A DNA stretch of 64,000 bases from positions 1-64,000 of the forward strand of contig WHVA01000172.1 of the NCBI GenBank assembly GCA_015179125.1, written 5' to 3'. Below are positions 33,149 to 45,370 of this stretch, one piece after another; position 1 is the first letter of the stretch, and every line of letters begins with the position of its first letter. A program made the position numbers and the translations under genes. The notes below the pieces were generated by a model. That model was not told the DNA's origin. It saw nothing but the letters and a program-made list of their open reading frames with translations, and searched no databases. Source of the stretch: Gautieria morchelliformis (taxonomy: Eukaryota > Basidiomycota > Agaricomycetes > Gomphales > Gomphaceae).

Positions 33149-35795
33149 CATGCGCATCACGCGACCCGACGTGCCAGACCTATATTTCTATGGCTTACCT
33201 GGTCTGTCTGCTGTTCGGCGGTCAATGATCGGCTTTTAACTTATGGCTCACAAGGTGTCATCGCGAATGTCAGATGGAGGCGACATAAACGACATTGAAC
33301 TTGTCCGCAATCTGGTGAAGATCTATATCTCCAGACCAAGGTGTCTCATATTTCTCGTGATATCTTGCGAAAGCGAGTCCACCCCTGCCCCTGCTTGGCC
33401 TTCAATCACTTAAACGGACACTAATTGTTAGCCGATTTTGAAAATCAAGGGGCTGGTCGTTTAGCCCTTGAGATAGATCCCGATGGGCAACGAATCGTTG
33501 GTGCACTCGGCGTCTGACTTCATTGGATAGGCACTTACCGCACCTCGCTGACAGGTGTTCTCACGAGGCCGGATCGCATCGAGTCTGCCGCAGGAGACAA
33601 ATGGGCCACTCTCCTTCGAAATGAGCGGAACCGCTTGTTGAATGGTTGGTTCTGTGTCAAGCAGCCTGACCGACCGAGCTTAAGCAAAAACTATCGTGGG
33701 AGGATGCGCGCACGTGGGAAGACACGTTTTTCACTCGCCTAGAGCCATGGAAATCAATCAAGCATCGTCTTGCTGCATGGGCGCAAGAATGTATGTCGCC
33801 GGACTGGAAACTACCTGCCGCAGTAACACGGTTGGTCAGCTTGAGCTGAACTTGGGACGAAGCTTACGTCCTCTGACTAGCGCCCCCACCAACCCGTACA
33901 CCTCCCGCTAGCAGGACATGAGCTCCGTTAGTGGCCTCTGCTCAGGTAGCTAAAGGCACCGTTCCTGCACGCGGATCATTTACTTCAGCTACTGCCATAA
34001 GGCTCAGAGGTAGCGACGCCTAAACAGAACTGGAAGGGCTAGCAGTAGGGGTAGCGGTATCCCCCTGATGAGAGCCTTCGTCGGCTCGAAACCGCTGCAC
34101 AACCGTCTCCCCCAGCAACCCTCTTCCCTAGCCAACAGAGCGCAATCTTCGGGGACGGCTGCCTGCAGCGGGTGCATAGGTTGCGGTCTGCCGACCGGCG
34201 CTCTGCTGGACGCGGCGGGCTAGGCTTCGCTCGTAGGCAGCTTGACTAATGTCGGGTGAACCTAAGCGCCGACTGTGTTCTATGAATCTCATCCGATATC
34301 TCAGCCGCTTGCTGTCCAGGCTGGTTGCATTCAGGTGAGATTAATTTCCTAAAATGTATGTAACTTGCTAACGTATAGAATAGGCTTCCAGACGTAGAGA
34401 CGGAGCTCTCATTGAGTCTTGACGATGTCACTCGACGCCTCAAGCAGCCGCCGTCTCCCAAATTCGATGATCCATCTAGCGAGCTTGTAGACATCGTCTT
34501 CGAGTTCACCGGCGCAGTTTCTGGGGATGTACGGGGTGTTGCACTGTCCGAAGATGCCACGCCCAGCCTTATGCAAGGCATTCGCATGGCTCAAATTTAG
34601 GTCTTCCGTTATGCGAATTGCGCCAAGATTTTGCCCGTGGGCTCGTCAGGACACACCTCCAGGCTCACCGAATTCAATGGCCAGCGGTACGACTGTGTCT
34701 GCTGCGACACCGCCAGCATGGATTGCGGAACCGATGTCTCTATCTAGTGAGGAGCGGGTTCCATTTGACGATCGGACTGGGAAAGTAATGTATCTCGACG
34801 AAGTTATGGAACGTGTAGAGTAGTACGTGATTGTCACTGCTGAGCTTTCGGGATCAACTCATACCCCTTCAGATCGATTACCCGCGAACTGCCAGGTGAC
34901 TACCCAACATTTACCGTAAAAGAAGACCTCATTAGGATGTGTTTGAGGGGCTGGGGAAAACCGATGCTCGACTACTTCGAATCAGTTCACGATCTGATGA
35001 ATCAACGCGTGAAGATTCTTGCAGACATTCATTTCGGAAAGCACACGCACAGCCGTCTACACGCAAGAGTTCTGTGAGTGTACATAAGATGGAGATTGGG
35101 CGCACTAGAATCTTACATCCAACATTGTCAGAGCTATTATCCGAGAACAGCTGCGTTTGCTGCATGAGACGACCCTCCGGCGTTTAAAACGCCTACTCTC
35201 CGTCGAAGGACTCCCCTTCACGCTCAATCATATGTATTTGAAGGACTACAAGGACAAATTCCTTGCGCACTATCGCGACATCCGGCGGCAAAAGGCCAAG
35301 ATACGATTGTTCGCCGCTTTCAAGACGCACAGGGGATTGTCACTACACAACTCGGCACGGATTCATTGAACCTCACACATTTGTTGCCACGATTTAGACT
35401 CACTTGCACGCCGAACGACCTTCATCGATTACTTCCAGATGACGACTTGGAACCAGCACTAGACGTCATAGCCTCTGTTCGGGCTTACTTCCAAGGTTAG
35501 TTAGCTTACCTCTAAGATCGTGACGACATGTCCTTTCTGACAATTATGTTAAAAAGCAGTCTTCAAACGTTTCATTGACCTCGTGCCGTTGGAAGTCGAT
35601 TCGGAGTTTGTAAGAGGCTTTGACAGGACCATACCCAATGCGCTCTTTGTGGGTCTCGATATCAAATCCCCCGAAAGATGTGCCTCGTGGTTACAGGACT
35701 CTCCCGAAGGCGTCGGAAGACGCAAGGAGTTGCTTGCCACGAAACAGAGGTTAGAAGCGGCGCGGGGAGAGCTTTCTTCGTTCGCTTTGACATGA
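33149..35795 (+). pseudogene. 5'-truncated dynamin-like copy 3 with insert
   Basis: Same 5' truncation as copy 2. The stalk is interrupted by a 492-bp foreign sequence at 33759-34250, after which homology resumes exactly (GTCGGGTGAACCTAAGCGCC). Further damage: altered G4 motif region (ACGAGGCCGGAT in place of ACGAAGCCAGAT), the CAAATTTAGG stop near 34598 shared with copy 2, and a stop where copy 1 has CAG (GTAGAGTAG near 34820). The effector domain ends at 35793-35795. Confidence 0.88.
33759..34250. other. 492-bp foreign insert in dynamin copy 3
   Basis: Copies 1, 2 and 4 run from GAAATCAAT straight into GTC(A/G)G; copy 3 has 492 bp between these points. The insert is GC-rich with many short palindromes (such as CTTCGTCGGCTCGAAACCG), has no long frame, no terminal inverted repeats and no clear target duplication beyond a possible AAT. 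It resembles no other sequence in the window. A nuclear copy of mitochondrial DNA, a SINE-like element or a structured RNA fragment are possibilities. Confidence 0.7.
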
Positions 35796-37118
35796 CTCTA
35801 GCTCGCACCCACGTTATCATGCAGAGACCACATTATCAAATTTCGATTGTCGACCCTGTATGTGCATAGCACTTTGGGGGGTGCGTTCCCTGCTAGATTA
35901 TGGTATTTGTTCCTTCCTGTTCGACGGCCTTTGCTTTAAGTCTTTGTATTCGTGTCGGGTATATGGTGTAAGCGCATTGATTACGATCAATGGCTAGTTT
36001 TATTTCTCTGAGATGTGTAATTTCATATCGGGGTCGACCACTGATGTATACAAGACCTGATACGAATATACATGATTCCGGATTTACTAGAGATCTCTCG
36101 CGGATCGTTCTGAGTAGCCCATTTCCAATTGAAAAAAAAAAAAAAGAACAAGAAAAGAAAAAAAATATTTACTAAAGAATTGAACACATGCATGCACCGC
36201 CTCCTCCTCCGCACATCCATATTCTGGAACATCCGGTATGAAACACCGAATGTCGTATTGTATTTGGGGCATCGTCCCGACCTGTCCGTCCTAGTCTGGA
36301 AGCGAGGTGTAAGTGTTGTTGTTTGCGCGCGCCTAACACGGACTCGATCCAAGTCCAGTCCTTGTCGTCTGGTGTTACGTCTCCGAGACTCATGCTGAAC
36401 CTTCCTGTGGTTGGAACAAAGGAGCCATCGCCTTCGACCTGGTCAGGAGCGTGCGTACAGATCTGGCTCCGCACTTTGCAGTACTGGAGTTGAACTTCCT
36501 TTCTAGCTGTTATCTCTGCGCCTTGTATGCGGGACGTCGCAAGAGGAAGTGGTGTATCGTTGAGTTGCTGCTGAGGCGGGCTGTGCACGCTGACGAGTTG
36601 ACTTTTCCTATCCATAAGAGATGTTTGTTGAGCGGTACGGGCCCTGCGCGCAGCTGGACCAGTAGGGACTATATCTTCGTGCGAGCCTGTTGCTGAGTTT
36701 CCTGAATGCTGGTAACGGCATTGGTGGATCTATCTTGTGTGCATATCTGGCTCTCGGTGACAGATAATAAGAGGAAATAAGCTTCATGGGGATCAGGTGT
36801 GGCGCTGTGAGGGTATATAGACACCTCGCGGTGCCCTATCATAGCGCTGCCTGTTAGCCCCGTTACCACGATGCTACCGCGACTGCCACCTTCTCAGAGA
36901 ACAATCTCGTCACTGTTGGGTCGGGCCCGCAGACGAGGCGCTCCGAGAATCGCACACCTTCTCTCGCCCCCTTATCCTCACCTCTTCCGCCTCCCTACCC
37001 CGCCGAGACTTAGTGGTTGGCATTTGATGCCACGTCGCGCACACTGAGTACGCAAAGATAATAGTGATTTGTCAGCGCCTATGTAGTTATAACAAGTTTA
37101 AGAGTGTTCGAGCTTAAC

Positions 37119-38837
37119 TCACCTGCATGGATATTTCTCATTCCCCTCAGTACCCTTTCCATCTACATGCAATCTTACGTTTGCGGCAGAAAATCCATGC
37201 CACACGAGGGCGCCGCGTCGGGAGGAGGGGAGGATGGGGTGGGGGAGGCAGGGGAAGAGGGAAACGCTTGAATGGGGATGTCGAGAATGTTGACCGAAGT
37301 CACAAGTCGGGCTTGGGGGAAGCTCACCCGTCGGAGCATGTAAAGCGAACGCCCCGGGCCGCGTTTCGGGTATCCAGGTTCCTCCGCCCCCCAGGATGGA
37401 CACCTGGTCGCTGTTGGTACTGTCTGTTCTGTAATTGTAGGTGGCAAAGTGCGACTGGGAGGCGAGAGGCATCTGCGGGACCTGCTCATCCACCTGCACG
37501 CTACCGGGATGGGGAGAAGGCGAAATTCTGCCGTTGCTCCGCGTCGGGGGTAAGTACGATGGAGGGGTGCTAGGTCCATCCCCCGAGTCAAACGCAGCAG
37601 GCGTTGGAAAGCTGTGGGGTGGATTTGATGGCCACAGAATTGGATCCGACTGTGAGAGCTGAGGAGGCCATGTTGGTGCCCCCGCCGTGTCCCCAGCAAG
37701 AGTTTGTACGTCAGACAGGTCTTCCCGCACGGGAGACTGTCTCCATGAACCCTGGAACGACGACTCCGCATGCGCAGGCTGCGGGCCCGCCGGGTGGAAT
37801 TGTGGGGGAGGATGAAGCCCCAATACGGAGTACGGGGACACACGCTGTTCGTGATGATCATCATCATTGGGCGAGGAAGACACCCAAGATGGTCCCGCCT
37901 CAGAATACATGGCCGAAGGTGGAGGATGCTCCTGGAGTAACCCTTCCAATAGCATATTGTGCAAGGCCTGCTCCGTGTCTAGGCCCGGAAGAGAAGAACG
38001 GGACAGATGGTAATCAGGATCCTCTTCAATAGAATCCGGAAGAGAGTCAATATGTTCACTGAGGGGTGGTAAGGGATTAAAATCACTGCCGTTCCTTATA
38101 TCCGGATTCTCCACTGCACCCATTTGCAGTTGAGAAGTGTTCTCCAACGATCCCAAGCCGTGATAGAGGCTCATGGGGTCTTGGTACAGCATGTCTAGCG
38201 GGAACACGCCCTGGTGTTGGCCATGAGGGTAGATGCTGGAGGCATGGGGATGTGGCATCTCTTGCCGATACCTATCGGAAACAGCGACCTGCTCACCGTC
38301 AGTTTGTGACTGAAAGTGATCTTGATAAGAAGGGGCGGGTGGAGTCCAAGGCGGTGGATGGCGAAACTCATTGTAAGCCGGAGACCAACGGAGGCTGCGG
38401 GCGACACGTGTGGACAGTAAGTGTGACAGGTGCGGGTGGCAGAGGAGGAACAATCAGACTTGCCTGGCATCTACTGGCTGTGAATACGAGCATGCATCAC
38501 ACCATACCGCGTTGTCCGCAGCGGGGGCAGCGTCCCATATGGACCTTGCTGGCGCGTCGGGGTGAAAGGGGCAGTAGGGAATCCCATGAACAGGGTCTAT
38601 TGTGTAGGGTCCGTGTGAGGGCGACGGCGGTGGCGGCGGTGGGCATGGTGGCGGTGTGCATGATGGCGAACTCGAATCAGACGTGGACTCGTAGGCGTAA
38701 CGGGGGTCATGGTGTTGAGACTGGCCAATGTCAACCTGGTTGTACAGTTGAGCTGGATATTGCGAATGATGGTTGTCGACAGTATCTTCGTCGCCGTTTG
38801 GAGGCGACATAGCGCGGCCGTCCTGGTAGGGATACAT
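37119..38837 (-). pseudogene. Proline-rich protein, array copy 3 (one stop)
   Basis: Nearly identical to copy 1. The start MYPYQDGRAMSPPNGDE is at 38837. A single C-to-T change turns CGA, present after DARQV in copy 1, into TGA (near 38454). The frame then continues without another break from FLLCHPHLSHLL to 37119, 444 codons. One point mutation thus disables an otherwise well-kept copy, unless an intron removes the stop. The C-terminal end also differs slightly from copy 1 by frame. Confidence 0.75.
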
Positions 38838-40514
38838 GAAGGTAGGAGGGGAAAGGTTTACCGAGGGTGTTTGGAGCCTCGGCGAGTGCGGGTCTCCTTT
38901 TAAATAAAATGAGATAAGTATTTGTATTGGTGGGCAGTCGCTTAGAGTGGCTTTTTCAGATCATCGATCTAAATGCGGCAATTGAGTACCGGACCAAATC
39001 GGGCTTAGAACAGTGGCACGAGGCCGGAACGTGCCTTGCGCATCCTGTGTCAACGACCACGACGAGCAAGAGACCATTTACACGTTGCGTTGCTACATAT
39101 GACAGGATTTAACATCGAGAAACGACCGCGGCTCGGTGGGGAATGCTCGATTGACCCTGGACGATTTGGTTGGTGAGGAGATAATCTGGGTTCTTTTGAT
39201 TATACAGTATTTGAATCACACGCAAATATCCGACTTATAATCCAAAACATAAGATCATTCTGCACGCGTTCTACTGTATGACTAAGGACCAATGAGGGCA
39301 AGAAGGATATTATTACGTAATGCGCTGTCCAGCTGATCAGTCGTTCTGTTCGGTGTCTTTATTACAAGGGCTTTCACTTCTGTCTGTCCTCACATCTGGT
39401 GCTGCGTAGCACAAAATGGGGGATTCGAATCTGGTGGCCATCTGGTAGCCCCTTCCCACGACCCAAACAAAACTTAACTCAAGTGGCTAGTCCTTTCTCA
39501 TTCCTGCTTGGTGCCATCTTCTAGTTCTGGCGATTAGGCCGGGCCTACTCCCTCCAAGCGGCTAGCATATCCTCTTTCCACTGGGCGCAACAAGGGAAGG
39601 GAAGGAGAGAACAGCCAACACCAGACGCTCTGCCCCGACTCGTCTTCAGCCACCTTCCGATCTGATCCTGATGTCATTGTGGCTGGACCGAACACTCATC
39701 AGGTATGTCCGTTTCTGTCAGTTCCGCGTACTTATAAGGATCTGAATATTTATAAGCACATTCGTCTGTCGCGACTCGGTAGTTCTATCGTAGCTATATC
39801 ATCTGGCGGTCTATCAACGGTATGGAAAGCACTTAGGAATATGATCCCCTCGCCCAGGTTGAGGTAGGACGCGTCTGTATGTGCTCCATGGAATTTTTGG
39901 TTCAATATTCGTCCCAGAAGCAGAATACGCGTCTCCCCCATCATTTTATCGGTCTGCGCTGTGGTCGATATGTGCCTGGCTTTATACCTCTTCTTATATT
40001 CACCCATGAGTCAACGTATGTGTTCACCGGCGCCGAGTTCTTGACTATGGCATGGAGAACTGCAGTCCCATGTTAGATATCCCAAAACACAATAGTGACG
40101 TCACGAGTATGGGTCTCTTCAGCGCTGACGGGTCCATAGTCATGCTTGAGGTTTGGATTCTGTCGGGCATCTGGAAGTCAAATCCGAAGACGGTGTTCTG
40201 GACCACAAAACCCAAGTCTCTTGTGGCAGGAATATTATGGAACGAGGTCTCTTTCACAGTTCCCTTGCTCTTCCGGCTTCTGTCACCCCTGCGGTCTGCT
40301 AAGGCAGTCGTGCAATTTGTACATGGATGGCATACGTGGTGGAATAATGATGGTAATGACATGGTCTACAGCCCTACTGTGACAATGCTGAGACCAATGA
40401 ATTTCAATCAGCGCCCTACACATTGCAATCCGAGAGATTTAAGAGAGCTCGGACATCGAGTCAAGCAAACGATCACTTGCGCCATCTTGTTTGCTCGTCG
40501 TAAATCCTATGTCA

Positions 40515-42584
40515 CGGGCATCACGGGACCCAGACGTGCCAGACCTATACTTCTATGGCTTACCTGGTCTGTCTGCTGTTCGGCGGTCATTGGTCGGCTT
40601 TTTTACATATGGCTCATAATGTGTCATCGCGAATGTCCAAGATGGAGGCAACATAAACGACATTGAACTTGTCCGCAATCTCGTCAAGACCTATATCTCC
40701 AGACCAAGCTGTCTCATACTTCTCGTGATATCTTGCGAAAGCGAGTCCGCCCCTGCCCCTGCTTGGCCTTGAATGACTTAAACTAACACAAGATTTCGAA
40801 AATCAATGGGCTGGTCGTTTAGCCCTTGAGATAGATGCCGACGGGCAACGAATCGTTGGTGCGCTCGACGTCTGACTTCATTGGATAGGCACTTACTGTG
40901 CACCACTCCGACAGGTGTTCTGAGGAAGCCAGATCGGATTGAGTCTGCCACAGGAGACAAATGGCCATTGTCCTTCGAAATGAGGGGAACCGCTTGTTGA
41001 ATGGTTGGTTCTGTGTCAAGCAGCCTGACCCCACCGAGCTTAAGCAAAAAATATCATGGGCGGATGCCCGCATGCGGGAAGAAACGTTTTTCAGTCACCA
41101 AGAGCCATGGAAATCAATGTCAGATGACCATAAGCGTCGACTGGGTTCTATGAATCTCATCCTATATCTCAGCCGCTTGTTGGCCAGTCTGGTTGCATTC
41201 AGGTGAGATTAATTCCCTAAGATGTATGTAACTTGCTAACGTATAAAATAAGCTTCCAGCCGTAGAGATGGAGCTCTCATTGAGCCTTGGCGATGTCACT
41301 CGACGCCTCAAGCAGCTGCCGTCTCCCAAATTGATCCATCTAGTGTAGACATCGTCTTCGAGTTCACCGGCGCAGTTTCTCGGGATGTACGGGGTGTTGC
41401 ACTGTCCGAAGATGCCACGCCCAGCCTTATGCAAGGCATTCGTCTGACTCAAATTCGGCTCAGGTCTTCCGTTATGCGTACTGCGGCAAAGTTTTGCCCA
41501 TGGGCTCGTCAGGACACACCTCCAGGCTCACCGAATTCAATGGTCAGCGGTACGACTGTGTCTGCTGCGACACCGCCAGCATGGGTTGCGGAACCGATGT
41601 CTCTATCTAGTGAGGAGCGGGTTCCATTTGACGATCGGACTGGGAAAGTAATGTATCTCGACGATGTTATGGAATGCATGGAGCAGTACGTGATTGTCAC
41701 TGCTGAGCTTTCGGGATCAACTCATACCCCTTCAGATCAATTACCCGCGAACTGCCAGGTGACCCAGGTGACTACCCAACATTTACCGTAAAAGAAGACC
41801 TCATTAGGATGTGTTTGAGGGGCTGGGGAAAACCGATGCTCGACTACTTCGAATCTGTTCACGATCTGATGAATCAACGCGTGAAGATTCTTGTAAACAT
41901 TCATTCCGGAAAGCACACGCACAGCCGTCTACACGCAAGAGTTCTGTGAGTTTACATAAGATGGAGATTGAGCGCAGTAGAATCTTACATCCAACATTTT
42001 CAGAGCTATTATCCGAGAACAGCTGCGTTTGCTGCATAAGACGACCCTCCGGCGTTTAAACAGCCTACTCTCCGTCGAAGGACTCCCATGAAGATACGAT
42101 TGTCCGCCGCTTTCAAGACGCACAGGGGATTGTCACCACACAACTCGGCACAGATTTAATGGACCTCACACATTTCTTGCACGATTTGGACTCTCTTGCC
42201 CGAACGACCTTCATCGATTACTTCCAGATGACGACTTGGAACCAGCACTAGACGTCATAGCCTCTGTTCGGGCTTACTTCCAAGGTTAGTTAGCTTCCCT
42301 CTAAGAACGTGATTACATCTCCTTTCTGACAATTATGTTAAAAAGTGGCCTTCAAATGTTTCATTGACCTCGTGCCATTGGAAGTCGATTCGGAGTTTAT
42401 AAGAGGCTTTGCCAGGACCATACGCAATGCGCTCATTGTGGGTTTCGATATCAAATCCCCCGAAAGATGTGCCTCGTGGTTACAGGACTCTCCCCAAGGC
42501 GTCGGAAGACGCAAGGAGTTGCTTTCCACGAAGCAGCGTGTAGAAGCGGCGCGAGTAGAGCTTTCTTCGTTCGCTTTGACATGA
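40515..42584 (+). pseudogene. 5'-truncated dynamin-like copy 4
   Basis: Same 5' truncation, with no P-loop. The G4 motif is altered (AGGAAGCCAGAT). About 100 bp of the stalk is deleted near 42088 (GGACTCCC joined to ATGAAGATACG), removing the segment around LNHMYLKDYKDKF. The effector domain remains, ending ELSSFALT at 42582-42584. It keeps the CAAATTCGGCTCAGG junction intact, unlike copies 2 and 3. Confidence 0.88.
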
Positions 42585-42971
42585 CTCTAGCTCGCACCCA
42601 CGTTATCATGCAGAGACCACAATATCAAATTTCAATCCTATATCTGCCCGCCCAGCTTTGATTGTCGACGCTGTACGTACTTAGCACTTTGGGCGCGTTC
42701 CCCTGCTAGATTATGGGTCCGAGGCATTTGTTCCTGTTCAATTGTCTTTGGTTCATGTCGAGGATGTGGTGTAAGCGCATTGATTACGATAAATGGCTAT
42801 GTTTTTTACTCTGAGATGTGTAATTTCATATCAGGGTCGACCACTGATGCATACCAGGCCTGATACGAATATACACGATTCCCGTTTTACTGGAGATATC
42901 CCGCGCTCTGAGTAGGCCGGTTCCAATTGAATCACTATACAATCGAACTCTTGCACCTCCTCCTCTTTCTC

Positions 42972-44278
42972 TTAATCACCATAACTTGATGTCGAGACTG
43001 ACGAGCGAAGTCGAACATTCAGGCGCACAAGTCGGGGTTGGGGGACCGACAGGTCAAGTGAACCGAACACCCCGGACCCCGACGCGGGTATCCAGAGTTC
43101 TTCGACCCCCAGGACGGACAGTTGTTCAGGCGGACAAGTCGGGGTTGGGGGACGCTCACCCGTCAGAGCATATGAACTGAACACCCCGGACCCCGGCGCG
43201 GGTATCCAGATTTCTCCGACCGCCAGGACGGACAGCTTCTTGTTGATACGGTTTGTTCTGCGCCTGCGCGTGGCGCGGCGCGATCGGGAGGCGATAGGCG
43301 TCTGGGGGACCTGCTCCTCTACCTTCACGCTACGGGGATGGGGAGGAGGCGAACTTCTGCCGTTGCTCCGCGTCGGGGGTAAGTGCGATGGAGGGGTGCT
43401 AGGTCCATCCCCCGAGCCACACGCAGCAGGCCTTGGAAAGCTGCGCAACAGAATCGGATCCGGCTCTGAGATTTGAGGACGCCATATTGGTGCCCTCGCG
43501 TTCTCCCCGGCAGGAGTGTGTGCGCCAGACGGGCGTTCCCGCTCGGGCGACTGCCTCCATGAACCCTGGAAGGACGGCTTCGCATGCGGAGGCTGTAGGC
43601 CCGCCGGGTAGAGCTGTGGGGGAGGATAAACCCCCAATACGGAGTACGGGGACACAGGCTGCTCGTGATGATCAGTGTATAGTGGTTGATCATCATCATC
43701 GGGGGAAGAAGACACTCCCGCCTCAGAATACACCGGAAGAGAAGAACGGGAGCGATTGTAATAAGGGTCCTCTTCAATAGAATCCGGAAGAGGTTCACAG
43801 AACGGTGAAGCAAATGTAGGGCTAGACTTATTGTGAGCCGGAGACCAACGGAGGCTGCGGGCGACACGTGTGGACAGTAAGTGTGACAGGTGGGGTGGCA
43901 GAGGAGGAACAATCGGACATGCCTGGCATCTACTGGCTGTGAATAGGTGCATGGACCACACCATACCGGGTTGTCAGCAGCGGGGACAGGGTCCCATATG
44001 GACCTTACTGGCGCATCGGGGTGTTAGGCGCAGTAGGGAGTCCCATGGACAGGGTCTATTGCGTGGGGTCCGGGTGAAGGCCACGTAGGCGGTGGAGGTG
44101 GTGGACATGATGACGAGCTCGATGCAGAAGTGGACGCGTACGCGTAATTCGACCGGGGATCATAGTGTTGAGACTGGCCAGTGTCAATCTGGATATAGAG
44201 TTGAGCTGGATATTGCGAACAAGGGTTGTAGACGGTATCGTCGTCGCCGTTCAGAGGCGACATGGTGCGGTCGTTTTG
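42972..44278 (-). pseudogene. Proline-rich protein, array copy 4 (start lost)
   Basis: B-type copy. The bases that hold the start codon in the other copies (GTACATGAAGGTAGG on the plus strand) read GATACTAGG here, so the start is deleted; the first remaining Met is MSPLNGDDDTVYNP near 44263. The frame changes between 44024 and 43964. The internal 300-bp loss of copy 2 is present. The 3' end contains a short local duplication (two ACAAGTCGGGGTTGGGG segments, 43027 and 43134). Confidence 0.8.
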
Positions 44279-45370
44279 GTGGGGATACTAGGAGGGGAAA
44301 GGTTACCGAGGGCGTTTTCAGCCTCGGCGAGTACGGACCTTCGAAATAAAATAAAATAAACATTTGTATGAGAGAGAAGTCGCTTAGACTGGCTTTTCGG
44401 ACCATTGATCTGTAGGCGACAATTGAGTACCGGCACACTTTGGGCCGTGCCAAAGATGCGGCGGCGACTTAATTCCTGCCGCATGTCGTCGAAGCAGACC
44501 TGAGCGTTAGCTTAGAGTGTACGTAGTCCCAATGGTGGAGGCACTATCCCATCGAATTCCTGTGGAGGCTTAGCGCACGTCTTGATATTGAATCGGCACT
44601 TAGAACAGTGGCACGAGGCCGGAACGTGCCTGTATATCCTGTGTCAACGAACATGACGAGCAAGAGAGAAAGAGACGACTTACTGCGCTACATATGAAAG
44701 GATTTAACATCGAGAAACACCCGCGGCCTGGACGAGGTGATAATCTGGATTCTTTTGATTATACTATTTGACTCACACTCAAGTATCCGATTTATGCACA
44801 CCTCTCTACTGTATGACTAAGCACCAATGAAACGCAATGAAGGATTTTCTTACGTAATGGGCTGCTCAGTCTCGATGAACAAGCTGATCAACTTCGGTTC
44901 TTCTTTGCGGTGTTTTTACATGGTCAGGACCGGCTTCCACTTCTGTCCTCACAGCGGAGTGGTGGTGGCTGCGTAGCACCAACTCGGGGATTGGCATCTG
45001 GTAGCCCTTCCCACGGTGGCTAGTCCTCTCTCATTCCTGCTTGCTGCCATCTTCCAGTTCTGGCGATTAGGCCGGGCCAAGCCAGCTAGCATATCCTCTT
45101 TCTACTCTGCGCAGCAAGCACCAGACGCTCTGCCCCGCCTCGACTTCAGCCACCTTCCGATCTGATCTTGATGTCATTGTGGCTGGACCGAACACTCATC
45201 AGCTATGTGCGTTTCTGTCAGTTCCGCGTACTTATAAGGATCTGAGTATATTCGTCTGTCGCGACTCGGTAGTTCGATCGTAGCTATTTCCTCTGGAGGC
45301 CTATGAACAGTATGACAACACTCACCAATATGAGCCCCTCGCCCAGGTTGAGGCAGGACGCGCCGATATA

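Larger units (their letters stand above)
33147..40512 (+). repeat. Tandem array unit 3 (A type)
   Basis: About 7.4 kb, including a 492-bp foreign insert at 33759-34250. The proline-rich gene is almost identical to that of unit 1 over its full length, whereas the dynamin effector domain shares base changes with unit 4 (CCCCCGAAAG, GGTTACAGG). Confidence 0.9.
40513..45370 (+). repeat. Tandem array unit 4 (B type, incomplete)
   Basis: About 4.9 kb. Similarity to the other units fades near 45366, within the spacer, and unique sequence follows. It carries the B-type marks of unit 2 and an extra deletion of about 100 bp in the dynamin stalk near 42088. Confidence 0.88.

Noticed and set aside
36130..36172. 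A-rich run as a retroposon poly(A) tail
   Set aside because: The equivalent place in the other units has runs of differing length without flanking duplications, so it looks like slippage in a low-complexity tract.
40052..40666. 204-codon frame spanning the unit 3/4 junction
   Set aside because: It runs from spacer into out-of-frame dynamin sequence, and its equivalents in the other units are shorter or broken.
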